DNA from: a virus
Length of the DNA stretch: 36,629 nt
IMG/VR virus record: IMGVR_UViG_3300009149_000120
Coordinates: 1 to 36,629 of that record
Reading direction: 5' to 3' (one strand)
Shown: piece by piece, positions 7,644-16,102 of the stretch
Layout of the letters: the number at the start of each line of letters is the position of its first letter
Numbering within the stretch: the stretch's first letter is position 1
Notes under the pieces: model-generated
Told to the model about the DNA's origin: nothing
What the model saw: only the letters and a program-made list of their open reading frames with translations
Databases searched by the model: none
Translations under genes and position numbers: made by a program

Positions 7644-7830
7644 GCTTGCGTACTACGGTAAAATAGGGGACTTCTCCTACTTGGATAGGATTCCCTGGAG
7701 TCACTTTGTTTATCTTTATCGTTGGCTGTGTGATGTTAAGAAGGCAGAAAAAGAAGCACAAGAGCGTGCGAATAAAGCACAAGAAGCCGCGATGGCCTCC
7801 TCTAAATCTAGAGGTGGTAGGAGACGATAA
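7633..7830 (+). CDS. Small tail-assembly protein overlapping the gp26-like gene
   Basis: A 65-residue ORF. Residues 1-35 (AYYGKIGDFSYLDRIPW..FVYLYRWL) form a compact aromatic domain, and residues 38-65 are Lys/Ala/Glu/Arg rich and likely helical. It begins with ATG 7633, 11 nt inside the preceding gene and in its +1 frame. A GGAG lies 12 nt upstream, so independent or coupled initiation is possible. The +1 frame is also open upstream to 7582, across a run of six T's (7590-7595), so it could instead be expressed as a C-terminal extension through a +1 frameshift. It lies immediately before the tape-measure ATG (7831). Role: probable second part of a tail-assembly chaperone. Confidence 0.7.
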   Translation: MQAELAYYGKIGDFSYLDRIPWSHFVYLYRWLCDVKKAEKEAQERANKAQEAAMASSKSRGGRRR

Positions 7831-10464
7831 ATGGCCAACAAAACAGGAGAGATGTTTCAGGCCACTCTTGGTATAGAGGACAAAGCCTCAAAGCCTATCG
7901 GAAACATCAACGACAACATTGAGAAAGCCGTTGGTGGCTCTGGTAAGCTAGTCAAAGGCTTTAAGAGTCTAGAGACTCGTCTTGACCGAATGTCTAAGCA
8001 GGCCAAGAAGATAGACAAGCAGACCAACAAGATTGGTGTAGTCGGCGCAGCCCTGTTTGGAACATCAGGTAAGGGTGGCCTAGTCGATCAATTCAAATCA
8101 ACAACAGGTATGTTAAGTAAGCTAACAGGGTTTATGAAGAACACTGTTGTGTCAACTATGTTCAGCATAGGAGACGCTGCCCTGTGGGCTGCTGAGAAGG
8201 CGGCTCTGCTTGCGTCCGTAATGAGTGGCTACTACTTCTTAAGCTACTTCCCCAAGGCTGCAGCAGGGGCCACTGTAGAAGTCATAAAGCTAGTTGGTGT
8301 CATAGAGGAGCTACAGGTAGTCCAAGAGATGACGACCAAACAAGCTATCTCAATGGGCTCAAAAATATCTAGTACAATGCTCGACACAGCAGCCAACATT
8401 GAAAAGGTTGAGTCGGCCTACATAGCACTAGCAAAGCAAGGGCAGTTGAACGTAGAAGGCGCTCAAGACATTGCTACCGCAGCAGTTTACATGAGTGACG
8501 CTTGGCACATGGGTGTTGACGGTCTTGTGGAGTTCAACTACCAGCTTAACCAGCTATTCCAGATTGGAAGCAAGAGCTTAGTAGGCGTAGCTTCAGCGAT
8601 GGATAAGGTAGCGCGTAACACTAGTATTACTAGAGAGGAGTTGATGGGGCTCATAAGTAGCCTAGAGAACGATCTACTCTATAGGATTCCTAGAGACCTT
8701 AGGTCTAAGGTGATGCCAAAGCTCATTGCTGACATCAGCGCTATAGCAGGCGCTTGGAAGGACATGTTTGGTGACCCAGCCTCTTTGTTCAGAGGTGTTA
8801 AACAGATCCTAGACCCATTCAACGAAGAGGGCATGAAGCTACAGGCCACAATCATTGGGTTTGGGGGTGCGACAGCAGCATCTATGCAAAAGATGCGCAA
8901 AGAGGGCGACATCTCAGGAATGGTAATAGCCCAAACCAAAGCTGTTCAAAACCTTAAAGCAGAGATGGGAGACCAAGCATTCATAGACACAGCTAGTATC
9001 TATGCTGGTCTATTAGGTATGGAGACTGACGCGTATCTAAAGATGTCAGAGGCTAGCATAGATAAAATGGAAGCTAGTAAAAAGGCGGCACAAGAGGAGC
9101 TTAAGAATACCAAGTCCATCCGAGCCGCTTGGGAGAAAGCACAAGGTGTCTTCAACAACGTATGGACAAGTCTGGAGAACATTGGCAAAGCTATCCTAAT
9201 AGCCATAGGTGAGCCTCTACTTGAAATCTTGATCCCAGCGTTCAACTGGTTGGGCAAGGTCCTTCAGAAGATCGTTGGGTTCTTTAAAGGAATCAGCGAG
9301 GGCACTAAGAGGGTGATGGGCATCATTACCGCTGTCGGCACACTCGCGGCTATCCTGATGGTAATAGTTCCAATAGTCACTACCTTTGGCACAATTATGT
9401 TAGCTGCGGCTGGCGCTATAGGAGGGGCACTTGTGTGGGCACTTGGTGCTCTGGTTAGTGCGCTTACTCCAGTCATTGGTCCCATTATAGGTATAGGCGC
9501 GGCACTGGTTCTTGGTGCTATGGCTCTGTATGACTTTGGAACAGCCTTCTATGAAGGTGTAGCGCCTGCGTTGAGCGCAATGTGGAGTATGTTTAAAGTC
9601 ATCAGCATTGTAATAGCAGCAATTTTCCTCCCTGCTTTTGTAGCAATTGTAGCAGTTATCGCTGCCGTCATTCTATACTGGGATGAATTCATAGAAGCAC
9701 TGAAGCCAGGAATAGACGCTATTAAGTTTGTATGGAACGAATTTAGAGAATCTTTTAAAGATATAGGCACCGCTATCTCAGAGGCTTTTGGTGGGGCTGG
9801 AGAGGCTTCTGAGGGTTTCTTGGGTGTTATAAGTAGTGTGTTGAAGTACGTAGCTATAGCATTTGGTAAAGTGGTAAAATACCTTGCTTATGCTCTAGCT
9901 GGAATAATGGCAATAGGTCTTCCTGTAGTTAAACTGTTTCTAATGATTTGGAAGATAATCGCTTTTGGCGCAAAAATGATGCGAACTGTATTCTCTCTTG
10001 TAGCAGATGCTATTAGTGCAGTAATAGATAGTGTAAAATTCTTGTGGGAAATGTTTAAAGTAGACGCCACAAGTGGTTTGCTGGACAAATTTAAATCACT
10101 CGGAACCGCTATATTGAACTTCCTAAGTTTGCCTATGGATTACATATACGACGCTATAAGTAAGTTAATTGTTAAACTTAGCTCTATACCTGGTTTAGGA
10201 TGGTTAGCTGCAAGCGCTGCTCCGTTTGCAGTACAAGAAGGTGTAGTTCCTGCGCAGTTAGCGTCCGGTGGTATCACAACAGAAGATAACATTCCTGCAA
10301 ATCTACACGCCAACGAAGCCATCATCCCACTTGACCAGTTACCAGAAGTTATAGGCTCTGTTGTAAATATAGATATGGGCTCCGTAATAACAGAACTGAA
10401 AACTCACCGCAGGCTACTTGAGCGTATCGCGAGGCATGACGGAATGCTTGGAGGAGGTGGATAA
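7831..10464 (+). CDS. Tape measure protein
   Basis: An 877-residue protein following the chaperone genes. The N-terminal 70 residues are charged and helical (KLVKGFKSLETRLDRMSKQAKK). Hydrophobic, membrane-like stretches lie at about 105-155, 495-570, 584-620 and 673-716. A C-terminal segment 'ASGGITTEDNIPANLHANE' plus 'AIIPLDQLPEV' (about 808-838) is the Gly-rich processing or anchor motif seen at the end of many tape measures. The protein sets tail length inside the tube and probably helps DNA cross the cytoplasmic membrane. With roughly 0.15 nm of tail per residue, as in other phages, a tail of about 130 nm would be expected (inference). The SD is GTAGGAG, 8 nt before the ATG. No peptidase or lysozyme domain is visible. 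Confidence 0.93.
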   Translation: MANKTGEMFQATLGIEDKASKPIGNINDNIEKAVGGSGKLVKGFKSLETRLDRMSKQAKKIDKQTNKIGVVGAALFGTSGKGGLVDQFKSTTGMLSKLTGFMKNTVVSTMFSIGDAALWAAEKAALLASVMSGYYFLSYFPKAAAGATVEVIKLVGVIEELQVVQEMTTKQAISMGSKISSTMLDTAANIEKVESAYIALAKQGQLNVEGAQDIATAAVYMSDAWHMGVDGLVEFNYQLNQLFQIGSKSLVGVASAMDKVARNTSITREELMGLISSLENDLLYRIPRDLRSKVMPKLIADISAIAGAWKDMFGDPASLFRGVKQILDPFNEEGMKLQATIIGFGGATAASMQKMRKEGDISGMVIAQTKAVQNLKAEMGDQAFIDTASIYAGLLGMETDAYLKMSEASIDKMEASKKAAQEELKNTKSIRAAWEKAQGVFNNVWTSLENIGKAILIAIGEPLLEILIPAFNWLGKVLQKIVGFFKGISEGTKRVMGIITAVGTLAAILMVIVPIVTTFGTIMLAAAGAIGGALVWALGALVSALTPVIGPIIGIGAALVLGAMALYDFGTAFYEGVAPALSAMWSMFKVISIVIAAIFLPAFVAIVAVIAAVILYWDEFIEALKPGIDAIKFVWNEFRESFKDIGTAISEAFGGAGEASEGFLGVISSVLKYVAIAFGKVVKYLAYALAGIMAIGLPVVKLFLMIWKIIAFGAKMMRTVFSLVADAISAVIDSVKFLWEMFKVDATSGLLDKFKSLGTAILNFLSLPMDYIYDAISKLIVKLSSIPGLGWLAASAAPFAVQEGVVPAQLASGGITTEDNIPANLHANEAIIPLDQLPEVIGSVVNIDMGSVITELKTHRRLLERIARHDGMLGGGG

Positions 10465-10466
10465 CA

Positions 10467-11093
10467 ATGACTGTTGAACAAGAGTACATAGAGAACTGTT
10501 TTTTAATGGTTGGTGTTGGTGGCCAGAGTTTAGGTGATGGTGCAGCAAGATCAAGTACATTAAGATTTCAGAATACACCATCTGAACTGGGCACCTCAAA
10601 GTTAGCTAATTACCAGCCAGTTACTATACTAGGTAGAGCAAACCCTTTGTGGATTTACAGTAGTTCTGGTCCAAGATCTTGGAACCTGGAACTTAAGTTT
10701 GTCGCTACAGGCCCCGCAGTCTTTGAAGATGACTACGTCCTTGGAGACAAGATAGTCGAAGGGGCCACTGTAAAAGCCATAAATAAAAGCATAAAGAATC
10801 AAGTTGCTGACAAGGTAAATTGGTGTGAAGCATTAGTTTATCCAATTTACAGAAATAACATATCTCAAGGTACAGCTAAAATTAACTTCGTTTTTGGGGA
10901 CATGATTAATACTACGTGTATCTGCACAGACGTTCAAAGTAGCTATCCAGGTCCGTGGTATGTAACTAGCGGAAGTAATCTAGGGTGGCCTATTCAAGCT
11001 GTAGTTAATCTAACACTAACACAAATAGGTGGAGCTAGTTTGTCTTACGACGATGTTGTAAATAACCGGCACAACAATCCGAAAGCTATCTAA
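10467..11093 (+). CDS. Tail tube initiator / baseplate-tube junction protein (gp48/gp54-like)
   Basis: A 208-residue protein just after the tape measure, with a strong SD (GGAGGAGGTGG). The pattern 'LRFQNTPSELGTSKLANYQ', then 'ILGRANPLWIYSSSGPRSW', 'LELKFVA', then 'WCEALVYPIYR....GTAKINFVFGDMI' and a final 'QAVVNLTLTQIGG' is characteristic of proteins that start the tail tube on the baseplate (T4 gp48/gp54 and the related contractile-injection tube-adaptor fold). Such proteins sit between the hub and the first tube ring. I cannot say which of the two T4 counterparts it matches. Neighbours downstream are the gp53-like, hub and spike genes. The stop overlaps the next start (TAATG). Confidence 0.65.
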   Translation: MTVEQEYIENCFLMVGVGGQSLGDGAARSSTLRFQNTPSELGTSKLANYQPVTILGRANPLWIYSSSGPRSWNLELKFVATGPAVFEDDYVLGDKIVEGATVKAINKSIKNQVADKVNWCEALVYPIYRNNISQGTAKINFVFGDMINTTCICTDVQSSYPGPWYVTSGSNLGWPIQAVVNLTLTQIGGASLSYDDVVNNRHNNPKAI

Positions 11094-11425
11094 TGCGTAG
11101 CGTAGACCTGCAACTCACATCCAGGCTTAGAGCAACACCACTGTTGCAACTTCCATTTAACAATATCTATTTCTACGGAGTGTGGGGACGCATCACCTTT
11201 CCGTCCAGAAATGACGACCGTATTAGAACTATTACACTAAGAGACATTATTAACTGGCCTGCTCTATCTAAAGATTACTTCAACAACCCTACGCAAGCAT
11301 GGGTAATCTGGGTAGCTAACAATATACTAGATCCGTGGGCTGTTACTGTTGGAACTCGTGTTAGGATACCATCAAGAAGCCACGTTGACGAAGTTATGGC
11401 TGCCATTGTTAAGGATGCTGAGTAA
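11093..11425 (+). CDS. Baseplate wedge protein with LysM-like fold (gp53-like)
   Basis: A 110-residue protein. The central part, 'RTITLRDIINWPALSKDYFNN' followed by 'WVIWVANNILDPWAVTVGTRVRIPS', follows the LysM-like wedge pattern (..D....A...Y.....W..I...N.I.dP.....G..L.IP) of T4 gp53 and its phage relatives. gp53 links neighbouring wedges around the hub. It starts in a TAATG overlap with the upstream gene and ends one codon boundary before the next ATG (TAAATG), so it should be co-translated. The first 45 residues form a separate strand-rich part with 'FYGVWGRITFPSR'. Small LysM-like adaptors of this kind are common next to hub genes. Confidence 0.65.
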   Translation: MRSVDLQLTSRLRATPLLQLPFNNIYFYGVWGRITFPSRNDDRIRTITLRDIINWPALSKDYFNNPTQAWVIWVANNILDPWAVTVGTRVRIPSRSHVDEVMAAIVKDAE

Positions 11426-11794
11426 ATGCTATTTGGAACCTGTCCACCCGCATACGGATTTGAGATAGGTGTAGTCTACAAGAGCAAACAGAACAGGTTG
11501 TTCCTAGCTGTGGACAAAACACTTCTTGTCACGTTTGTTAATGACGTAATAGTTGAGTGCACTCCTAGTGTAAAGCCATCCGTAGCTAGGAGCATTAACG
11601 TAGAGGAACTGTGTGACGTATGGCGTATAAGCATGGACCAACTTGACGAGATCTCTGAAGATTACTTCTCACCTATCAAGAGCAACAAAGTTAAAAGACG
11701 CCTTCCAGACAAGTTCAAGGACTCTGAACCCATTAGTCAAGATTCTCTAAATAAGATCTGGGCAATGCACAGAACGCACAAGGTTGGGAACTAG
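11426..11794 (+). CDS. Unknown baseplate-region protein
   Basis: A 122-residue protein directly abutting the gp53-like gene (TAAATG) and overlapping the hub gene start by one base (TAGTG). The first half is beta-like and hydrophobic (FEIGVVYKSKQNRLFLAVDKTLLVTFVNDVIVECTP); the second is charged and helical with a basic 'KVKRRLPDKF' segment. I do not recognise it. The position between two baseplate components suggests a small wedge or hub accessory protein or an assembly factor. No membrane segment, signal or metal-binding motif is visible. Confidence 0.6.
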   Translation: MLFGTCPPAYGFEIGVVYKSKQNRLFLAVDKTLLVTFVNDVIVECTPSVKPSVARSINVEELCDVWRISMDQLDEISEDYFSPIKSNKVKRRLPDKFKDSEPISQDSLNKIWAMHRTHKVGN

Positions 11795-13215
11795 TGCCTG
11801 AAAACTTCTTCGTAGACGGAACGCAAGCATTCGTAAAGATGTTCATTAAACCAAAGGGCAAGAACGCCCTTATTGATACTAATGTAATGCCGCACCATAT
11901 TGTAAGCCTAAACCTAACTCAATTTAGTGGTAGTGCTGTAACTGCTACCATTAACCTATTTGACGAAACTTACGACGCCTTAGAGCGCGTGATACTAAGT
12001 AGTGGCCTACTTGATTTTGACCCTAAAAATGTAGGTAGTGAAGGTGGGCCAGCCGTTCACATACAATTCGGGTGGACGGGTGAGAAAACAGTAAATAGTC
12101 GAATGTTCAGACTGGCTGTAACAAACTACACAACCAAATTTGACCACAGTTCTGGCACCGCACTAGAACTTCAATGTGTTGGATCCGGTTCTAGTATTGG
12201 ACTTACTAGAGGTAACTTCTCTTTTAAAGAAGGAAGTACTGTAAAGTCTGTTGTATCTAAATTAGCAGCAGCGGATAATCTTAATGTTAGTGTAGCTGAA
12301 GGCACCTTAAATACAGACGCAAGACAAAATGGTCAAACTTCCTTTAAATTCTTACAAAAACTTATAAGTAACGGGTCTTTTGTTGCTAAGGATAAAACTA
12401 AAAAATGGACTGTTCGTATAAACCCAACAGAGCCTCGTAACACACTAGTCGTAAGACCAGACGCAACAGGTACTCTTGATTCTGTTGAATGGTCGTATAT
12501 TTACGGTAGAGACAGAGACGGACAAGTTAAAAGCTGGGAGGTAGAGTTAAAAGCAGCAGCACTTATGAGTCTAGGGTCAGGTGGTATGAAAGCCGCAATC
12601 GTCAATAAAGGAGATAAGAAAGCAAGTTATGTAACTACAAATGAGCGCACCGTTTCAGGGGCTGCTGTAGCCGGAAATATAGTTCCAGACATATCAAATA
12701 CACCTATGCCGTTAAGATTGGTATTTGAAAATGCAAAAGACGCTGAGTCTTATGCAGCAAATAAATGGCTGCGACTAAATATGACAAATGTTATTGGTCG
12801 TTTAGCTGTAATTGGAAATCCAACCATAAGTGTTGACGATTTTATAAATGTCATAGTTGTTAAAGGTAAGGCTGGAATAGCAAGTTTCGATGACTTGCAT
12901 GAGACAAGTGGAAGATATGGAATTAAAAGCATAGAGCACTCCATTACAGATGGGGATTTTACTACAAGTATAGAGTGTATACGTAGAGGCAGCCTGAAAG
13001 CTGGTGCTGGGGGTACTGTAAAAACAGAAGGAAGTTCAGCAGCGAAAAATGTAGTTAAACAAGCAGGCGCCCTAATCAATAAACCTAGCCCTAGAAATCT
13101 AGATGCCTTGATTAGAAAAGTGGTTGGGGAAGAAAAAATATCCTACGGAGCCGCTACAGGTAAAGTCTTGAGTAAAATGTCTGCAGCGGTACAGAAAAAG
13201 TACTTAGGTAACTAA
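11794..13215 (+). CDS. Baseplate hub protein (gp27/gpD-like)
   Basis: A 473-residue protein started by GTG 11794, which overlaps the preceding stop. The layout agrees with hub proteins of the gp27/gpD/VgrG-N type. It has a first tube-like barrel (FVKMFIKPKG....IVSLNLTQFSGSAVTATINLFD), a second with 'VHIQFGWTG' and 'FRLAVTNYTTKFDHSSGTALELQCVG', and the helical 'GSTVKSVVSKLAAADNL' plus 'TSFKFLQKLISNGSFVA' region that is typical where the protein processes a peptidoglycan-side or spike contact. Near the end 'GRYGIKSIEHSITDGDFTTSIECIR' (about residues 375-400) is the family's 'Y.V..v.H.I..G.f.T.l...R' signature. It forms the trimeric hub that holds the spike encoded next. Confidence 0.82.
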   Translation: MPENFFVDGTQAFVKMFIKPKGKNALIDTNVMPHHIVSLNLTQFSGSAVTATINLFDETYDALERVILSSGLLDFDPKNVGSEGGPAVHIQFGWTGEKTVNSRMFRLAVTNYTTKFDHSSGTALELQCVGSGSSIGLTRGNFSFKEGSTVKSVVSKLAAADNLNVSVAEGTLNTDARQNGQTSFKFLQKLISNGSFVAKDKTKKWTVRINPTEPRNTLVVRPDATGTLDSVEWSYIYGRDRDGQVKSWEVELKAAALMSLGSGGMKAAIVNKGDKKASYVTTNERTVSGAAVAGNIVPDISNTPMPLRLVFENAKDAESYAANKWLRLNMTNVIGRLAVIGNPTISVDDFINVIVVKGKAGIASFDDLHETSGRYGIKSIEHSITDGDFTTSIECIRRGSLKAGAGGTVKTEGSSAAKNVVKQAGALINKPSPRNLDALIRKVVGEEKISYGAATGKVLSKMSAAVQKKYLGN

Positions 13216-14186
13216 TGGGAACAGGGCTACCTAACATATTTGAGTTAATATCACACCCAGAGCTATACATAGGTGACTACCCGCTACACACGTACTACCG
13301 GGGACGTGTGTGTGACGTAAAAGACCCTGATTACCGTGGAAGGGTAAAAGTTCGTGTAGAGGAGATTTGGACATCTGAAGGTAAGAGTGAATTTGACCAG
13401 ACTGTGAAGGTCCACGTTAAAGACATTCCATGGGCAGACGTGATGATACAAGGACAGGGCGACAAGTCTGGGTTCTTCTTCGTTCCTCAGGTTGGAACAT
13501 ATGTCATCGTAGCCTTTGAAAAGGGGCACGAGAACTACCCTATCGTAATAGGAGGTTGGTTCGGCAACGGAGAGATCCCTCTAGCGGCTAAGGGAGGCTC
13601 TGAGGGCCTCACGGACACAGGAGGTGCTCTGAAGGGCAAAGATCTAAACGTCGCCACAGCGGGCGGCGGAACGATCAGTGAGCCTGCTAACCCTTATGCA
13701 GCAACCTACCCAAACAACAGCGTATTTAGAACTACATCAGGTCACCTAATAGAGGTAGATGAGACTCCCTCAGGTGAGCGAATCAATATCACCCATAAAA
13801 GTGGTACTTGGATGGAATTCCACCCAGATGGTAAACTAGTATTCGGTGTACAAGATGATAGGTATACTGTAGTAAGTGGGGACGACGGGGAGCACATTAA
13901 AGGCTCCCAAGACGTTGTGGTAGACGGAAATGGAACGCACTCAGTAGCTGGAGATATGAAGCAAGAAGTTCAGGGAAGGCGAGTAGTAGAGGTTTTAAAC
14001 AGGTCTACTCATACGGCTGCTGCGATTACTGTGGAATCAAACTCAACCCTAGACCTCATTGCTCCTGGTGTGACAAGCATTGGCCCAGGAGTAGCCGCAG
14101 GGGATGTTGTAACTACGCTCACACACCCTATAGACTACATTACAGGAATACCTATCTTAGGTAATCCTCTGATTAAGATTGGTTAA
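13215..14186 (+). CDS. Baseplate central spike with OB-fold (gp5/gpV-like)
   Basis: A 323-residue protein in a TAATG overlap with the hub gene. Residues about 23-115 are the OB-fold of the gp5/gpV/VgrG family: 'YYRGRVCDVKDPDYRGRVKVRVEEIW', 'IPWADVMIQGQGDKSGFFFVP', 'GTYVIVAFEKGHENYPIVIGGW'. After a Gly-rich linker the C-terminal half carries repeat-like strands ('SGHLIEVDETPSGERINITH', 'GTWMEFHPDGKLVFGV', 'HIKGSQDVVVDGNGTHSVAG') that build the trimeric spike. No lysozyme domain is inserted, unlike T4 gp5. Binding of the hub and membrane piercing are inferred from the family. A PAAR tip is not obvious next to it. Confidence 0.9.
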   Translation: MGTGLPNIFELISHPELYIGDYPLHTYYRGRVCDVKDPDYRGRVKVRVEEIWTSEGKSEFDQTVKVHVKDIPWADVMIQGQGDKSGFFFVPQVGTYVIVAFEKGHENYPIVIGGWFGNGEIPLAAKGGSEGLTDTGGALKGKDLNVATAGGGTISEPANPYAATYPNNSVFRTTSGHLIEVDETPSGERINITHKSGTWMEFHPDGKLVFGVQDDRYTVVSGDDGEHIKGSQDVVVDGNGTHSVAGDMKQEVQGRRVVEVLNRSTHTAAAITVESNSTLDLIAPGVTSIGPGVAAGDVVTTLTHPIDYITGIPILGNPLIKIG

Positions 14187-14188
14187 CT

Positions 14189-14587
14189 ATGCCCGTTGAC
14201 TTTATACCAGACGCATGCGCTGGAGCTAGTATTTTTGACTGTTTCGCTCTAAAAGAATGTAACCTCTCAGAAATAATAAATGATTTAGAGAATCCTCTTA
14301 GTGACTTAGCTGCTGGGTTTGACGCGTCTTTTGGGGTAGTTGTTGAGATACAAGCTACCTTGGACTTGTTGGACGCCTGCATCGTAGCTGCTGTTACAGA
14401 AGCATTCATAATAGCAGGAGAGCCGTTTCCAACGCTTCCACCACCTGATATACCTGCAGATTTTTCTAGTGTTAGTGACGAACTAACAGACATGGCTGAC
14501 GAGATAACTACACCATTAGGCTACTTGGACTCAATTTTCACACTAGAGGATGACGGTACAAAGATTACAAGGATTCAATCAGCCTAA
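14189..14587 (+). CDS. Unknown baseplate-region protein, paralogue of the next gene
   Basis: A 132-residue acidic protein two bases after the spike stop. The N-terminus has spaced Cys residues (DACAGASIFDCFALKECNL), the middle is helical, then comes 'EAFIIAGEPFPTLPPPDIP', and it ends in 'YLDSIFTLEDDGTKITRI'. The following gene repeats this plan: 'KVCILLKECKL', 'KAYEIAGETFPFIAPPP', 'FLNSVMTIEFDENGTPTFI', so the two arose by tandem duplication. I know no function. The location between spike and gp25 suggests baseplate or spike-tip assembly. The stop overlaps the next ATG (TAATG). Confidence 0.65.
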   Translation: MPVDFIPDACAGASIFDCFALKECNLSEIINDLENPLSDLAAGFDASFGVVVEIQATLDLLDACIVAAVTEAFIIAGEPFPTLPPPDIPADFSSVSDELTDMADEITTPLGYLDSIFTLEDDGTKITRIQSA

Positions 14588-14991
14588 TGTCTGCGTTCAA
14601 TGATTTCCCAGTTGACCCGTGTGTGGCCCTTCAAATTAAGGTTTGTATTCTGTTGAAAGAGTGCAAGCTAAAAGTACTAAGAGCAAAGTCTCTACAAACA
14701 GCAAAACAGTTTGGGCCTGGCTCGTCTACAGGGCTAAACGCGGAGCTTAGACTGTCCCTCAACAACAGCTACTTGTGCTTGATAGAGGGCCTTCAAAAAG
14801 CTTATGAGATTGCTGGTGAGACCTTCCCATTCATAGCACCACCTCCAACTGCTATAGACTTCAGTGTGGCTGAGACTTTAGCCACACCAACACAAACTAG
14901 AGTAGCTGCTGACGCTTTAGACTTCTTAAACTCTGTTATGACGATTGAATTTGATGAAAATGGTACCCCTACCTTCATCAGGTGTCCGTGA
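14587..14991 (+). CDS. Unknown baseplate-region protein, paralogue of the previous gene
   Basis: A 134-residue protein sharing its whole layout with its upstream neighbour: an early Cys pattern (C12, C19, C25), a helical middle, the 'AGETFPFIAPPP' turn and a final acidic beta-hairpin (MTIEFDENGTPTFIRC). Unlike the neighbour it is basic in residues 20-45 (ECKLKVLRAKSLQTAKQ), so the two copies differ in charge and could pair. It starts in a TAATG overlap and ends 6 nt before the next ATG. The function is unknown. A heteromeric role in the baseplate is inferred from context only. Confidence 0.65.
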   Translation: MSAFNDFPVDPCVALQIKVCILLKECKLKVLRAKSLQTAKQFGPGSSTGLNAELRLSLNNSYLCLIEGLQKAYEIAGETFPFIAPPPTAIDFSVAETLATPTQTRVAADALDFLNSVMTIEFDENGTPTFIRCP

Positions 14992-14997
14992 TGTATC

Positions 14998-15714
14998 ATG
15001 GCTATAGATCCTGTTACTATGACTGCGTCGATGCTAGCCCGAGCCCTAGGACAAGGGATGTTCGACAAACCTCCGAATTTTGCGCTGTCTCGTGTTTATT
15101 TAGTTATAGCTAAAGGAGTAGTTACAACATTACTAGATCCAGCATCGACCATCATAACAGTAAGCTATACTGGTCAACCTTGTGTGGTTCCACCTTGTGT
15201 AGCGGGACCAGTAATAGGGTTGGGGAACTTGGACCCAGAGAGATATTGGCCTCTAGTCCAAGCGACTGCCCTTCACTTTGGGCCATTCTCGACGGGGTTC
15301 TTTTTCGGCCTGGGAGGGATCATCGAATATCTTGCCCCCACTGTGGGGCTGACGGACCAATTTGCTCCCACTGGAACGGGAGGAATTGGGGTGATGGGCG
15401 GGGGCATAGCATTAAACCCAGTGGACCTATTCGACAACATAAAGAGCGAAGCGGCAAGCGAAGACATAATGGTAGTAAATCTAGCACACTTAAACGGAGA
15501 CCCATTCGGAACAATAAACGATCCAACAACGGGCGCTCCTCTTAATCTGGGTGACCTATTCGTACAAGCTGGTATACTACTTAATGCAATATCAGCAAAT
15601 CTTGCTATCGAACTAGTGTTCGGTAACAAAGCAGGAATCCCAACAACGGGTATTGTTAATCCAACAGATCCTATTATAGGCCCCGTGCCTACAATAACAT
15701 CATTTCTCTTTTAG
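14998..15714 (+). CDS. Unknown glycine-rich hydrophobic protein in baseplate cluster
   Basis: A 238-residue protein rich in Gly, Pro, Ile and Leu. It has an Ala-rich start (SMLARALGQGMF), a Cys-Pro turn (GQPCVVPPCVAGPVIG), and hydrophobic stretches near residues 97-112 (FSTGFFFGLGGIIEYLAP) and 180-205 (LFVQAGILLNAISANLAIELVFG). The composition recalls phage tail-tip or membrane-contact proteins, but I cannot name a family. It lies between the duplicated small genes and gp25, so a structural role in the baseplate is likely. The ATG at 14998 follows the previous stop by 6 nt. An alternative frame inside it (about 15180-15545) is a shadow. Confidence 0.65.
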   Translation: MAIDPVTMTASMLARALGQGMFDKPPNFALSRVYLVIAKGVVTTLLDPASTIITVSYTGQPCVVPPCVAGPVIGLGNLDPERYWPLVQATALHFGPFSTGFFFGLGGIIEYLAPTVGLTDQFAPTGTGGIGVMGGGIALNPVDLFDNIKSEAASEDIMVVNLAHLNGDPFGTINDPTTGAPLNLGDLFVQAGILLNAISANLAIELVFGNKAGIPTTGIVNPTDPIIGPVPTITSFLF

Positions 15715-15721
15715 GAACACT

Positions 15722-16102
15722 ATGGGCGAAAACTGGCACGGTTTACGGTTTCCCTTCAAAACCACTACTCAGAATTTATTTGATGAGCCTAGTGATATAG
15801 ACCTCATCAACTCGTCTATTAAGTTCATTCTGAATACACAGATAGGAGAATACATAACGCTACCTGACTTTGGGAGTGAACTTCCTGGCGACCTATTTGA
15901 GCCTAACGACTTCATTCTAGAGTCTTTAATAGCGCGACACGCTTCAGACGCCTTAACTAGATGGGAACCTAGACTTAATCTAGTTGGCATTCGTTCAACT
16001 TCAACAGACAATGAGGTAAGGATATTCATAGAGTATAGGCTGACCTCACAGCCTGGTGAAATACGTTTCTTCGAAGATACCTTCCAGAGGTCTGGAACCT
16101 AA
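15722..16102 (+). CDS. Baseplate wedge protein gp25/gpW-like
   Basis: A 126-residue protein of the GPW/gp25 family. It shows the sequence 'LRFPFKT', the helix 'DLINSSIKFILNTQIGEYITLPDFGSELPGDLFEP', then 'ARHASDALTRWEPRLNLVGI' with the conserved E-P-R motif, and a final 'VRIFIEYRLTSQPGEIRFFE' strand. Length and motif order match the family (about 110-135 aa). It sits at the base of the sheath and starts sheath polymerisation on the wedge, next to gp6/gpJ. The gpJ gene follows with a TAATG overlap, as in P2-like and many other phages. The SD is AGGAA, 6 nt before the ATG. Confidence 0.9.
   Translation: MGENWHGLRFPFKTTTQNLFDEPSDIDLINSSIKFILNTQIGEYITLPDFGSELPGDLFEPNDFILESLIARHASDALTRWEPRLNLVGIRSTSTDNEVRIFIEYRLTSQPGEIRFFEDTFQRSGT

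Noticed and set aside
15180-15545. Alternative + strand frame inside the gene at 14998
   Set aside because: There is no SD, it is fully contained in another gene, and the product is Arg/Ser/Pro rich without motifs.
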